The notes under the pieces: model-generated
Told to the model about the DNA's origin: nothing
Databases searched by the model: none
What the model saw: only the letters and a program-made list of their open reading frames with translations
Assembly (NCBI RefSeq): GCF_010894435.1
Contig: NZ_JAAIXZ010000002.1
Location: forward strand, 372,001-436,000
DNA: 64,000 bases
From: Pyxidicoccus trucidator
GTDB lineage: Bacteria; Myxococcota; Myxococcia; Myxococcales; Myxococcaceae
Direction: 5' to 3'
Shown: one piece after another, positions 43,727 to 52,913 of the stretch
Layout: each line of letters begins with the position of its first letter
Numbering within the stretch: the stretch's first letter is position 1
Position numbers and translations under genes: made by a program

Positions 43727-43781
43727 CCGTAAACAGTGCCTCACGGTCTCGTGAATTTTCATTGGGGCTTCAAGTTTACGG
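43727..43781. repeat. inverted repeat with inner hairpin between the SDR and the large lipoprotein gene
   Basis: CCGTAAAC (43727-43734) and GTTTACGG (43774-43781) form a perfect 8-base inverted repeat. Inside, TCACG-GTCT-CGTGA (43741-43754) is a small hairpin followed by AATTTTC, which could end the SDR transcript. The region is AT-richer than its surroundings and probably includes the lipoprotein promoter. A further hairpin, ACCCCGCG (43828-43835) / CGCGGGGT (43849-43856), lies in the leader. Confidence 0.45.
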
Positions 43782-43878
43782 TCCAGGGCTACGTTTTGGC
43801 TGAGAATGTCTGCTAGAAGTCGATGCAACCCCGCGGGGGGAGTCTTCGCGCGGGGTCTGCTCGCTTCCGGAGACATCC

Positions 43879-46800
43879 ATGTCCCGTCTGTCTTTCCCGC
43901 TCACCCGACTGCTCGGGCTGGGCGTGCTGTGCCTCGGCGTTGCGCTGGGTTGTGACGGTGGCACCGACCCGCTGCCCCCTCCCACGACGAAGCCGCTGCC
44001 GGATGCGACGCTCTCCCGGGTGGAAGTGAGCCGCGCCGCGCAGGTGCTGGCGGATGGCGAGGACCGCGTCACCATCACCGTCACCGTGAAGCAGAAGGAC
44101 GGCTCTCCGCTGGAGGGGCGCACGGTGAACGTGGAGGTGTCCGGTGACGGCAACACCGTGACGCAGCCGACGGGCAAGACGGACGCCCAGGGGCAGGCGA
44201 CGGCCTCCGTGGTGTCCACCGGCGCGGGTGCGAAGACGGTGACGGTCTCCGTCGAGGCGGACGGTGGCGCGGTGGTGCTGGGCATGCGCCCGGTCATCGA
44301 CTTCGCCGCTCCGCGCGCCACGCGGCTGGCCTTCACCGCCACCGCGCTGTCGGCCACCGCTGGCGCGCCCATCGGCGGGCTGGAGGTGAGCCTGCGAGAT
44401 GCCCGTGGCCGCACGGTGACGACGGCCACGGACGAGGTGACGCTGTCGCTGGCCGCCGGCCCGGGCGACGCCACCCTGGAAGGGACGCTGAAGGCGAACG
44501 CCGTGGCCGGCGTGGTCCGCTTCACGGAGGTGGTGCTGACGAAGGCGGGCACCGGCTACCAGCTGAAGGTCGAGGCCGCGGGCCTGGAGGGCGCCACCAG
44601 CGCCACCTTCGCAGTCGGGGCGGCGGCTCCCGCCTCGCTGGAGGTCTCCGGCCTTCCGGCCGTGGCCACCGCGGGCGCCGCGCAGAGCGCGCAGGTGACG
44701 GTGCGCGACACGTTCGGCAACGTGGCCACCGGCTACACCGGAACGCTGGCCGTGACTTCATCGGACGCAACCGCCGAGCTGCCCGCCGCCCACGCCTTCA
44801 CCTCGGCGGACGCGGGGCGCTTCACCTTCACGGGCCTCATCCTGAAGCGCGCGGGTGCCCAGCAGGTCACCGTCCAGGACGGCGCCACCGCGGCGCTGAC
44901 GTCCCGCAGTGACGTGGGCGTGGTGGCCGGTGCCGCCGCCGCGCTGGTCTTCACCGAGGTCCCCACCCGCGCCTCCGTACGCGCGGTGCTGTCCACGGTG
45001 CAGGTGGTGCTCCAGGACGCCCACGGGAACCGGGCCGCCGTCGGCGCGCCCCTGGTGACGATGGCGCTGGCGCAGGGCACCGGGCTCGCCGGTGTCATCG
45101 AGGCGGCGCCGGTGGATGGCGTGGCCTCCTTCACGAACCTCCGGGTGAACGGGGAAGGCGCCGCGCGGCTCCTCGCCTCCGCGGACGCGCTCTCGTCCGC
45201 CACCAGCGCGAGCATCGACATCGAGGACGACGTGGCCCCGGCAGCGCCCTCACTCGCGGCGGGCGCGTCCACGCCGACCAGCGCCACGGTGACCTGGACG
45301 GCGGTGGGTGACGACGGCCTCGAAGGCACGGCCACTTCCCAGGAGCTGCGCTACGCGGAGAGCCCCATCACCACCGACGCCGAGTTCGCCGCGGCCTCCC
45401 TGGTGTCGGGTGTCGGCGCTCCGGCCGCGGCGGGCACCGCCGAGTCCGCCACCCTCACGGGACTGCTCCCCAGCCGCACCTACCACGTGGCGCTGCGGGT
45501 GACGGACAACCAGGGCCACTCCGCCCGCTCCACCAGCCTGCCGGTGGCGACTCAGGACCCCGCGGTGTCGCGGCTCGCCTTCACCGTGCAGCCGCCCGAC
45601 GCCGTCGCTGGCGCGGCGCTGGCCGAGTTCACCGTCTCCCTGCTGGACGCGAATGGCGACATCGTCCCCACGGCCACCGCTCCGGTGACGCTGTCCCTGG
45701 TGGGCCACCCGGAGTTCGAGGCGGTGAACGCGGTCCCCGTCAATGGCGTGGCGACCTTCACCGGAGTGGTCGTGGAGACGGCGGGCACCCACCGCTTCCT
45801 GGCCAGCGCCAACTCGCTGACGGTGGAGAGTGACTTGTTCACCATCCAGGCGGACGAGGCCGTGCGCCTCGCGCTCACCGGCCTGGTGAGCCCCGTCACC
45901 GCGGGCATGACGGGCAGCCTGGTGGTCACCGCGTATGACCGCTTCGACAACGTGGCCACGGGCTACACGCGGACGGTGCACTTCACGTCGGATGATGCCC
46001 AGGCGCAGCTGCCGGGCGACTACGCGTTCACCGCGGCGGACGCGGGGCGCCACGTCTTCAGCAACGTGGTGCTGGCCACCTCGGGCCCCCGGCGCGTGAC
46101 GGTGACGGAGCTGATGGTCACCCCGCTCAGCGACTCGCTCGACGTGGAAGTGGTCAGCGACGCGGCGGACCGCCTGGTGCTGAGCGGCCTCGCCGAGGAT
46201 GTCACGGCGGGCGCGCTGAACCGGCTCACCCTCAGCGCGAGGGACCGCTTCGGCAACCTCGTCACCGGCTACACCGGGACGGTGCGCTTCACGTCGGATG
46301 ACGCCCAGGCGCAGCTGCCGGGTGACTACACGTTCACCGCGCAGGACGCCGGCCAGCACGAGTTCCCCGTGACGTTGCGAAGCTCCGGCCCCCACTCCGT
46401 CACCGCCACGGACCTCGACACGGCGCGCGCGGCCAGCGCGGGCACGCGCGTGGCGGCCGAAGTCGCCTCGCGCATGGCGCTGGCGCTGTCCACCACCACT
46501 CCCGTCGCGGGGCAGTCCGTGGAAGCCACGGTGACGCTGTTCGATGCGTTCGACAACCGGGCCTCGGGCTACCGGGGCACCGTGGGCTTCCAGGTGCCGG
46601 ACGACGCCCAGGCCACCGTGCCGGGCAACCACACCTTCACCGAGGCGGACGCCGGCCAGCACACCTTCAGCGTGACGTTCGCGGCGGTGCGCAACAGCCT
46701 CCTCATCGCCACGGAAACGGTGGCGCCGGGGCTGAGTGACGACCAGCAGGTCACGGTGAGCCCCGGCCTGCTCACGGAGCTGCGCGCGGCGCGGCAGCCG

Positions 46801-49632
46801 GGGCCGGTCGTCGCGGGCCAGGGCAACATCTTCGTCGTCACCGCGCATGACCGCTTCGGCAACCTGAAGACGGACTACACGGGCACGGTGGAGACCACCA
46901 CCACGGACGCGAACCCGGGGGTGCTGGAGTCCCACACCTTCACCGAGGCGAATCGTGGCGAGTACCCGCTCCAGGTCGTCCACCGGACGGCGGGCCCGCA
47001 GACGGTCACCTTCACCGACGCCGCGGCCGGCGTGTCCACCACGAGTGACGTCACCGTCGAGGCGGCCGAGCCCGTGCGGATTGTCTACGTCTCCGTGCCG
47101 GCGACGGGCACCGTGCGCCAGTCGCTCGCGCCGGTGCAGGTGGCCCTGCGCGACGCGTTCGGCAACACCCCTCAGGTGGGTGTCCCGACAGTGACGGTGC
47201 TGCTGGCCAGTGGGCCCCAGGGCACCACCCTGGGTGGCACGCTGACGGTCAACCCGGTGAATGGCGTGGCCGTCTTCCCTGACCTCACCGTGGACCAGGA
47301 GGGACGCTTCATCCTCGTCGCGCGGACGGAGGACCCGCGCATCTCGCAGGTGGACTCCGAGCTCAACATCTCCGACGACCAGGCGCCGGCTCCGGCCCCT
47401 GCCTTCACGGCCACGCTGGTGGACAACGACACCGTCCGGTTGACGTGGCGGGCCACGGGGGATGACGGCAGCGACGGCCTGGCGGCGAGCTACGAGCTTC
47501 GCCAGAGCCCCGAGCTCATCGACGCGGGCAACTTCGGTAGCGCGATGCAGCTGCCCACCGGCCAGCCCCAGCCGGCCGGTACGCAGGAGGAGGCCACCGT
47601 GGACCTGCCGCCCGCGCAGGCGACCTGGTACTTCGGCCTCCGCGTCCGCGACGGCGCGGGCAATGCCAGCACGCTGGTGGTGACCTCCATCGAGGTGCCC
47701 GGTCCGTGCGGCGGCTTCGTCTGCCCGCCCCGTGCTCCGGAGTGCGGGCCCGACAACCTCAGCCTCGTGACGTACGCGGGCGCGTGCGTGGTGCAGGGCG
47801 GCGAGCCGCGCTGCGAGTACACGCCATCCTCCGCGCTCTGCGAGGGCCAGGATGCGGTCTGCTTCGAGGGGGCGTGTGATACGGCGCCCGCGCCGGCTCC
47901 GGGCGAGCTGGTCATCAGCGAGGTGATGCACACGCCGAGCGCCGGCACCACGGAGTACCTCGAGCTGACCAGCACCGTGGACGGGCTGCGGAACATCACC
48001 AACCTGCTCGTCAGCTACGACAGCGGCGCCACCGTGGAGGCCTTCGCCGTGCAGGCGCCGGGAGACCGGCCCACCCCCGTCCGGGGCCGTGGGACGTTCG
48101 TCGTGGCCAACAACGTGGATGAGGCCACCAACGGCGGCGTGCCGGCGCAGTACAGCTACGCCGGAGGCTCGTTCATCCTCGGCGGCTCGGGGCACCTCAC
48201 GCTCGAGATGGCCACCACCGTGCTGGACGACCTCGTGTACACGCCGTCGTTCCCCCAGACGGTGGGCCGCTCGATGAACCTGTCCTCGGTGGTGGTGGGC
48301 TCTTCGGCCCATCAGCGCAGCTGGTACTGGTGTGACTCCAGTGAGGCCCTCGCTGGTGGAGACCGGGGGACGCCGGGCCGCACCAACGAGACGTGCGCCG
48401 TGGCCATCAACCCGCCGGTGGACTACTGCGCCATCCAGTTCCCGAAGACCATCGCCGCGCCCATCCAGATGGACGCGCCGCAGACCATCTACAGTCGCTT
48501 CTACGACGACCAGATCACCAACCGGAACCAGACCGGCAACGACGGCTTCCCGTTCATCGAGGCGGAGCTGGGCTACGGCACGGACGCCAACGCCCCGGCG
48601 GGCTGGACGTGGGTGCCCGCGCCGTTCAACCCGACCTACAGCGTGCCCGGTGGCCTCAACGACGACGAGACGGTGGGCACGCTGCGCATCGGCACGGCGG
48701 GCAGCTACCTGTACGGCTTCCGCTACCGCTTCACGCGGGGGCCGGCGGGGGCGCAGGACTGGGTGTACTGCGACCAGAACGGCGTCGTGTCGGGCGGGTC
48801 GCCGCAGTACGGCACGGTGACGGTGGCCGCGCCGCCGCCGCCCGCCATCACCGGTGTCACCTTCGAGGTCGTCGCCCGGGGCGCGGAACTGGTCCTCACT
48901 GGCACGGGTTTCACGGGGGCGACCTCCGTCACCATCGGGGGCATGGCCCAGACGTTCACGGTGAACAGCGCCACGTCGCTTGCCGTCGCCAGCCTCCACG
49001 ACTCGACGCCTGTCGGTACCGCGCAGCCCATCATCGTCACGGGACCGACCGGCTCGAGCGCTGGCCGGAACGTCGTGGTCATCGACCTGGTCATCTCCGA
49101 GCTGGACAGCGATACGGCGGAGAACCCCGAGGTCATGGAGTTCGTGGAGATCTCAACGGGAGTCCCAGGGGTCAACCTCTCGGGCTATTCGCTGGTCTTC
49201 TTCAATGGCAGCAGTGACCAGTCCTATTACGCCATCAACCTGAATGCGGCGACGGACGCTTTAGGCCGGATGACTGTCGCGGGGGCTGGCATCAGCCCGA
49301 GGTCCTTCTCCTTCCCCATCTCCACCTTCCTGCAGAACGGCCCGGACGCCGTGGCCCTCTATCAGGCCGCTCCGATGGCGCCCAACACCGCCCCGACGGC
49401 CAACCGGCTCATCGATGCGCTCGTCTACAACAACGCGGCGGGGAGCGCTGATGCCGGGTTGCTGGATGCGCTGCTGTGGCTCGCGCCGGACGCCCGCCGG
49501 GTCCAGTTGAACGAGGCCGCTGGCGGTACCGCGCCGACGAGGTCTATCCAGCGCTGCGGCACGGGGCGGCGGGACGGCCGCGTCTTCCAGACGGCCACGC
49601 CTACGCCGGGCACGCCCAACCACTGCCCGTAG
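43879..49632 (+). CDS. large surface lipoprotein with Ig-like repeats, FN3, IPT/TIG and lamin-tail domains
   Basis: A 1,917-residue predicted lipoprotein: hydrophobic core ending LGVALGC, Cys at residue 25. Domains in order: Big_1-like (about 44-133, LADGEDRVTITVTVKQKDG), several beta domains of about 100 residues each, with a repeated signature (GYTGTVRFTSDDAQAQLPG, then FTAQDAGQHEF) at nucleotides about 44720, 45955, 46260, 46565 and 46865; FN3-like at about 453-555 and 1170-1270; a Cys-rich stretch (about 1275-1335); lamin-tail domain (about 1338-1500, LVISEVMHTPS); an IPT/TIG-like domain (about 1655-1730, TGTGFTGATSVTIGG); and a second lamin-tail domain (about 1735-1910, VISELDSDTAEN). 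Probably an adhesive or matrix surface protein. Followed by a strong terminator. Confidence 0.85.
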   Translation: MSRLSFPLTRLLGLGVLCLGVALGCDGGTDPLPPPTTKPLPDATLSRVEVSRAAQVLADGEDRVTITVTVKQKDGSPLEGRTVNVEVSGDGNTVTQPTGKTDAQGQATASVVSTGAGAKTVTVSVEADGGAVVLGMRPVIDFAAPRATRLAFTATALSATAGAPIGGLEVSLRDARGRTVTTATDEVTLSLAAGPGDATLEGTLKANAVAGVVRFTEVVLTKAGTGYQLKVEAAGLEGATSATFAVGAAAPASLEVSGLPAVATAGAAQSAQVTVRDTFGNVATGYTGTLAVTSSDATAELPAAHAFTSADAGRFTFTGLILKRAGAQQVTVQDGATAALTSRSDVGVVAGAAAALVFTEVPTRASVRAVLSTVQVVLQDAHGNRAAVGAPLVTMALAQGTGLAGVIEAAPVDGVASFTNLRVNGEGAARLLASADALSSATSASIDIEDDVAPAAPSLAAGASTPTSATVTWTAVGDDGLEGTATSQELRYAESPITTDAEFAAASLVSGVGAPAAAGTAESATLTGLLPSRTYHVALRVTDNQGHSARSTSLPVATQDPAVSRLAFTVQPPDAVAGAALAEFTVSLLDANGDIVPTATAPVTLSLVGHPEFEAVNAVPVNGVATFTGVVVETAGTHRFLASANSLTVESDLFTIQADEAVRLALTGLVSPVTAGMTGSLVVTAYDRFDNVATGYTRTVHFTSDDAQAQLPGDYAFTAADAGRHVFSNVVLATSGPRRVTVTELMVTPLSDSLDVEVVSDAADRLVLSGLAEDVTAGALNRLTLSARDRFGNLVTGYTGTVRFTSDDAQAQLPGDYTFTAQDAGQHEFPVTLRSSGPHSVTATDLDTARAASAGTRVAAEVASRMALALSTTTPVAGQSVEATVTLFDAFDNRASGYRGTVGFQVPDDAQATVPGNHTFTEADAGQHTFSVTFAAVRNSLLIATETVAPGLSDDQQVTVSPGLLTELRAARQPGPVVAGQGNIFVVTAHDRFGNLKTDYTGTVETTTTDANPGVLESHTFTEANRGEYPLQVVHRTAGPQTVTFTDAAAGVSTTSDVTVEAAEPVRIVYVSVPATGTVRQSLAPVQVALRDAFGNTPQVGVPTVTVLLASGPQGTTLGGTLTVNPVNGVAVFPDLTVDQEGRFILVARTEDPRISQVDSELNISDDQAPAPAPAFTATLVDNDTVRLTWRATGDDGSDGLAASYELRQSPELIDAGNFGSAMQLPTGQPQPAGTQEEATVDLPPAQATWYFGLRVRDGAGNASTLVVTSIEVPGPCGGFVCPPRAPECGPDNLSLVTYAGACVVQGGEPRCEYTPSSALCEGQDAVCFEGACDTAPAPAPGELVISEVMHTPSAGTTEYLELTSTVDGLRNITNLLVSYDSGATVEAFAVQAPGDRPTPVRGRGTFVVANNVDEATNGGVPAQYSYAGGSFILGGSGHLTLEMATTVLDDLVYTPSFPQTVGRSMNLSSVVVGSSAHQRSWYWCDSSEALAGGDRGTPGRTNETCAVAINPPVDYCAIQFPKTIAAPIQMDAPQTIYSRFYDDQITNRNQTGNDGFPFIEAELGYGTDANAPAGWTWVPAPFNPTYSVPGGLNDDETVGTLRIGTAGSYLYGFRYRFTRGPAGAQDWVYCDQNGVVSGGSPQYGTVTVAAPPPPAITGVTFEVVARGAELVLTGTGFTGATSVTIGGMAQTFTVNSATSLAVASLHDSTPVGTAQPIIVTGPTGSSAGRNVVVIDLVISELDSDTAENPEVMEFVEISTGVPGVNLSGYSLVFFNGSSDQSYYAINLNAATDALGRMTVAGAGISPRSFSFPISTFLQNGPDAVALYQAAPMAPNTAPTANRLIDALVYNNAAGSADAGLLDALLWLAPDARRVQLNEAAGGTAPTRSIQRCGTGRRDGRVFQTATPTPGTPNHCP

Positions 49633-49670
49633 GCAGCCGTCGTCCGCTGAGCCGTTGAGTTGAGGAGTCC

Positions 49671-49715
49671 AGGAGGCCGCTTCCGGCACGTATGCCGGGG
49701 CGGCCTCCTGCTTTT
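49671..49715 (+). terminator. rho-independent terminator after the large lipoprotein gene
   Basis: AGGAGGCCGC (49671-49680) pairs perfectly with GCGGCCTCCT (49700-49709); an inner CCGGCA/TGCCGG stem closes on loop CGTA, and TTTT follows at 49712-49715. A textbook intrinsic terminator, uncommon at this GC content. Confidence 0.92.
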
Positions 49716-49851
49716 CGTGGGGAGCAGGACAGGGCGGCCCACTGTCGCCCAGGGGGCCTGCCGCTCCGTGAAGACTGCTGCTGGGCGGGAGCGGGCGGGC
49801 GCATTACCTTTGCCGCCGAAACTTCCCTGTCATCAGGTCCAGGAGCAGACA

Positions 49852-51804
49852 GTGCCAGACTCCCTCGTTCCCGACGCCGCCCGCTTCGTCACCTGCCCGC
49901 CAGCCGAGTTCCGGAGCTCCGGTGAGGAGGCCATGGCCGCGGCCCGCGCCGGAATCGCCCGCCTCAAGGCGCTCCGCCCCCCGTACACCGTGCGGGAGGT
50001 GCTGGAGCTGTACGACGAGGCCATGGGCGCGCTCGACGACGCCAGCTCCCGCGCGTCCGTGGCCCGCCATTCCCACCCGGACGCCGCGATGCGCGAGGCC
50101 GGAGAGGCCGCCGAGCAGGCGCTGGAGACGCTGCTCAACGACATCCGCATGGACCGGGGCGTCTATGACGTGCTCGCCTCGCTGGACCTGTCCCGCGAGG
50201 ACGCCCCCACGCGCAAGTGGATGGAGAAGGTGCTGCGCGAGTTCCGCCGCGCCGGCGTGGACCGCGATGCCGCCACCCGCGCCCGCGTGAAGGAGCTGCA
50301 GGAGGAGCTCATCCGCATCGGCCAGGAGTTCAGCCGCAACATCCTCCAGGACACCCGCACCCAGGCCCTGCCTCCGTCCGCCCTGGAGGGGCTGCCCGAC
50401 GACTACGTGCGCGCCCACCCGCCCGGCGCGGACGGCCAGGTGCGCATCACCACCGACTACCCGGACATCATCCCCTTCATGACGTACTCGCGGGACGCGA
50501 AGGCCCGCGAGACGATGTGGCGCCTGTTCCGCCTGCGGGGCCACCCCGCCAACGTGGACGTGCTCCAGCGCATGGTGACCCGCCGTCACGAGCTGGCCAC
50601 GCTGCTGGGCTACCGTAACTGGGCGGCCTACTCTACCGAGGACAAGATGATTCGCGACGAGCAGGCCGCCGCGGACTTCATCGAGAAGATCTCCACCGCC
50701 TCCGCCGCGCGCACGCAGCACGACTATGCCGTGTTGCTGGAGCGCAAGCGCCGCGAGGTGCCCTCCGCCCAGCGCGTGGACCCCTGGGACCAGACGTACC
50801 TGGAGGACCGCGTCCGGGCCGAGCAGTACGCCTTCGACTCGCAGTTGGTGCGCCCGTACTTCGAGTACTCACGCGTGAAGCAGGGCGTGCTGGACCTGAC
50901 GGCGCGGCTGTTCGGCGTCACCTACCGCCGCGTCCCGGACGCGCCGGCGTGGCACCCGGAAGTGGAGACCTACGACGTCTACGAGGGCGACACGCTGCGG
51001 GGCCGCTTCTTCCTGGACATGCACCCGCGAGACGACAAGTACAAGCACGCGGCCCAGTTCACCCTCACCAGCGGCAAGACGGGGTACCGGCTGCCGGAGG
51101 GCGTGCTCCTGTGCAACTTCCCCCGGCCCGGCGCCGAGCCCGCGCTGCTCCAGCACAGCGACGTGGTGACGTTCTTCCACGAGTTCGGCCACCTGCTGCA
51201 CCACGTCTTCGGAGGCCACACGCGCTGGGCGGGCGTGTCCGGCGTGCGCACGGAGTGGGACTTCGTGGAGGCCCCGTCGCAGATGCTTGAGGAGTGGGCG
51301 CGCGACACCGCCAGCCTTCAGACGTTCGCGCTGCACCACCAGACGGGCGAGCCGATTCCGGCGGACCTCGTCACGCGGATGAACCGCGCCGACGAGTTCG
51401 GCAAGGGGCTGTGGGTGCGCCAGCAGATGTTCTACGCCGCGCTCAGCCTGGAGCTGTACCGGCGCGAGCCCGGGAGCGTGGACGTCACCGAGCTCGTGCG
51501 CGAGCTGCAGGGGAAGTACACGCCCTTCCCCTACGTGGAGGGCACGTACTTCCACCTGTCCTTCGGACACCTCGACGGGTACTCGTCCAACTACTACACG
51601 TACATGTGGTCGATGGTCATCGCGAAGGACCTGTTCACCGTGTTCCAGCAGAAGGGATTGCTGGACCCGGTGCCCGCGCAGGCCTACCGGCGCGAGGTGC
51701 TGGAGCCAGGGGGCTCGGCCGACGCCGCGAAGCTGGTGCACGCCTTCCTCGGGCGCGACTACGACTTCCGCGCCTACGAGGAGTGGCTCAACAAGGCCGC
51801 GTGA
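49852..51804 (+). CDS. M3-family oligoendopeptidase (zinc metallopeptidase)
   Basis: A 650-residue peptidase of family M3. The zinc motif FFHEFGHLLHH is near residues 440-450, with the third ligand Glu in DFVEAPSQMLEEW about 25 residues on and the substrate-binding SFGHLDGYSSNYYTYMWS near 570-590. The length and absence of a signal peptide suit a cytosolic oligopeptidase. The start is taken as GTG 49852-49854 (VPDSLVPDAARFV) because AGGAG lies 6 bases upstream and the frame has no suitable ATG until residue 25; upstream codons overlap the terminator leader. Converges with the lipase foldase gene, whose stop is 9 bases away. Confidence 0.92.
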   Translation: MPDSLVPDAARFVTCPPAEFRSSGEEAMAAARAGIARLKALRPPYTVREVLELYDEAMGALDDASSRASVARHSHPDAAMREAGEAAEQALETLLNDIRMDRGVYDVLASLDLSREDAPTRKWMEKVLREFRRAGVDRDAATRARVKELQEELIRIGQEFSRNILQDTRTQALPPSALEGLPDDYVRAHPPGADGQVRITTDYPDIIPFMTYSRDAKARETMWRLFRLRGHPANVDVLQRMVTRRHELATLLGYRNWAAYSTEDKMIRDEQAAADFIEKISTASAARTQHDYAVLLERKRREVPSAQRVDPWDQTYLEDRVRAEQYAFDSQLVRPYFEYSRVKQGVLDLTARLFGVTYRRVPDAPAWHPEVETYDVYEGDTLRGRFFLDMHPRDDKYKHAAQFTLTSGKTGYRLPEGVLLCNFPRPGAEPALLQHSDVVTFFHEFGHLLHHVFGGHTRWAGVSGVRTEWDFVEAPSQMLEEWARDTASLQTFALHHQTGEPIPADLVTRMNRADEFGKGLWVRQQMFYAALSLELYRREPGSVDVTELVRELQGKYTPFPYVEGTYFHLSFGHLDGYSSNYYTYMWSMVIAKDLFTVFQQKGLLDPVPAQAYRREVLEPGGSADAAKLVHAFLGRDYDFRAYEEWLNKAA

Positions 51805-51813
51805 GTGGGCCGC

Positions 51814-52893
51814 TCAGTTGCGCCCCCACACCCGGGGGCGCTCGAAGCGCAGGAAGCCGCCCGCTTCCTCCTGGGCGATGATGCCCGCCTCGGCGGCGAA
51901 GTAGCGCGTGCGGACCTCCTGGAGCCTCGCCTCCAGCTCGTCGCCGGACAGCTCCTTCGCCAGCGCCGCGCGCTCCGCCATGTACCGCGCGCCCGCGTCC
52001 CAGCGGGCGTCGCGCGTCTGGTCCAGCGAGTCCCAGCGCGTGAGCGCCTCGTCGTCCAGCCCCAGCTCCTTGCGGATGGTGCGCAGGTTGCGGGAGCGCT
52101 CCGCGGGAGGCAGCTCCGTCAGCTCCCGCTGGATGGAGGACAGGTCCAGGAAGCGGTTCATCAGCTCCTGCTGGTGCCGGGCGACGTACGCATCGGCCGC
52201 CGCGCCGTGCACCTCCTGGAGCTTCTTCTTGTACTCGGACAGCTTCTCCGTGACGGAGGCGCCCTCCATCGTGTCGAGCGTGCGCAGCGTGTCCGCGACG
52301 GCCTGGTTCTTCAGCTCGGCGGCCCACAGGCGCTCCGCGACGTCCTTCCCGAAGAGGCGGTTGCGCGCATCCCAGACGGAGGCGCGGCGCTCCTTGTCCC
52401 CGAGCCCGCGCAGGTACGCGTCATTGTCCTTCACCCACTTCTCGTAGTCCTCGCGGTTGCGGAGCATGGCCGCCAGCTCGTCGTACCGCTCGGGGAAGGC
52501 CTTCTTCAGGAAGGCGAGCAGCTCCTCGCGCCAGCGGTCCGGGCTGAGCTTCTGGAAGTGGCGCATCAACTCTTCCAGCATGCGCATCTGCACGGAGGGC
52601 TCGTCCAGCCGCGCGCCGTACCGCTCGCGCATGGCGTTGACGAGCGCCTCGAGCTCCGCGTCCCCGTCCTCCGGCGCGGTGGCCGAGGGCGCGGCCCCCG
52701 CCGTGCCGCTGGCGGCGGTTGCCCCCGGCACGGAGGAGGGGAGGGGCGCCGCGGACGGGCGGGGGGCCAGGGAGGCCTGACGGGAAGACGCGGGGCCGAC
52801 GGCCGCCTGCCCCGGAGCGTAGAGCCACAGGCCGGCGGCGAGCCCGAGCAGACTCGCCGCGCCGCCCAGCACCATCTTCATCCGCGTCTTCAT
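51814..52893 (-). CDS. lipase-specific foldase (Lif, lipase secretion chaperone)
   Basis: A 359-residue membrane-anchored chaperone. A hydrophobic anchor (about 8-28) is followed by an Ala/Pro/Ser-rich linker (to about 75) and a helical foldase domain with RLFGKDVAERLWAAE, a sequence typical of Lif proteins, and many charged helices. It lacks an obvious copy of the RxxFDY motif of Pseudomonas and Burkholderia foldases near the start of the domain, so its partner contacts may differ. Lif proteins fold cognate lipases in the periplasm before type II secretion. It follows the lipase gene by 20 bases on the same strand, the usual lip-lif order. ATG has GGAG at 8 bases. Confidence 0.85.
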   Translation of the reverse strand: MKTRMKMVLGGAASLLGLAAGLWLYAPGQAAVGPASSRQASLAPRPSAAPLPSSVPGATAASGTAGAAPSATAPEDGDAELEALVNAMRERYGARLDEPSVQMRMLEELMRHFQKLSPDRWREELLAFLKKAFPERYDELAAMLRNREDYEKWVKDNDAYLRGLGDKERRASVWDARNRLFGKDVAERLWAAELKNQAVADTLRTLDTMEGASVTEKLSEYKKKLQEVHGAAADAYVARHQQELMNRFLDLSSIQRELTELPPAERSRNLRTIRKELGLDDEALTRWDSLDQTRDARWDAGARYMAERAALAKELSGDELEARLQEVRTRYFAAEAGIIAQEEAGGFLRFERPRVWGRN

Positions 52894-52913
52894 GCCGCCG
52901 CTCCTGTGCGTGC

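Noticed and set aside
43795-43815. Sigma-54 promoter (TTGGC...TGCT) upstream of the large lipoprotein
   Set aside because: The distance between the GG and GC elements is 13 bases instead of the required 11 and the flanks do not match.
45250-48999. 1,249-residue antisense frame opposite the large lipoprotein
   Set aside because: Arg/His/Gly-rich shadow of third-position GC in the sense gene; no motif.
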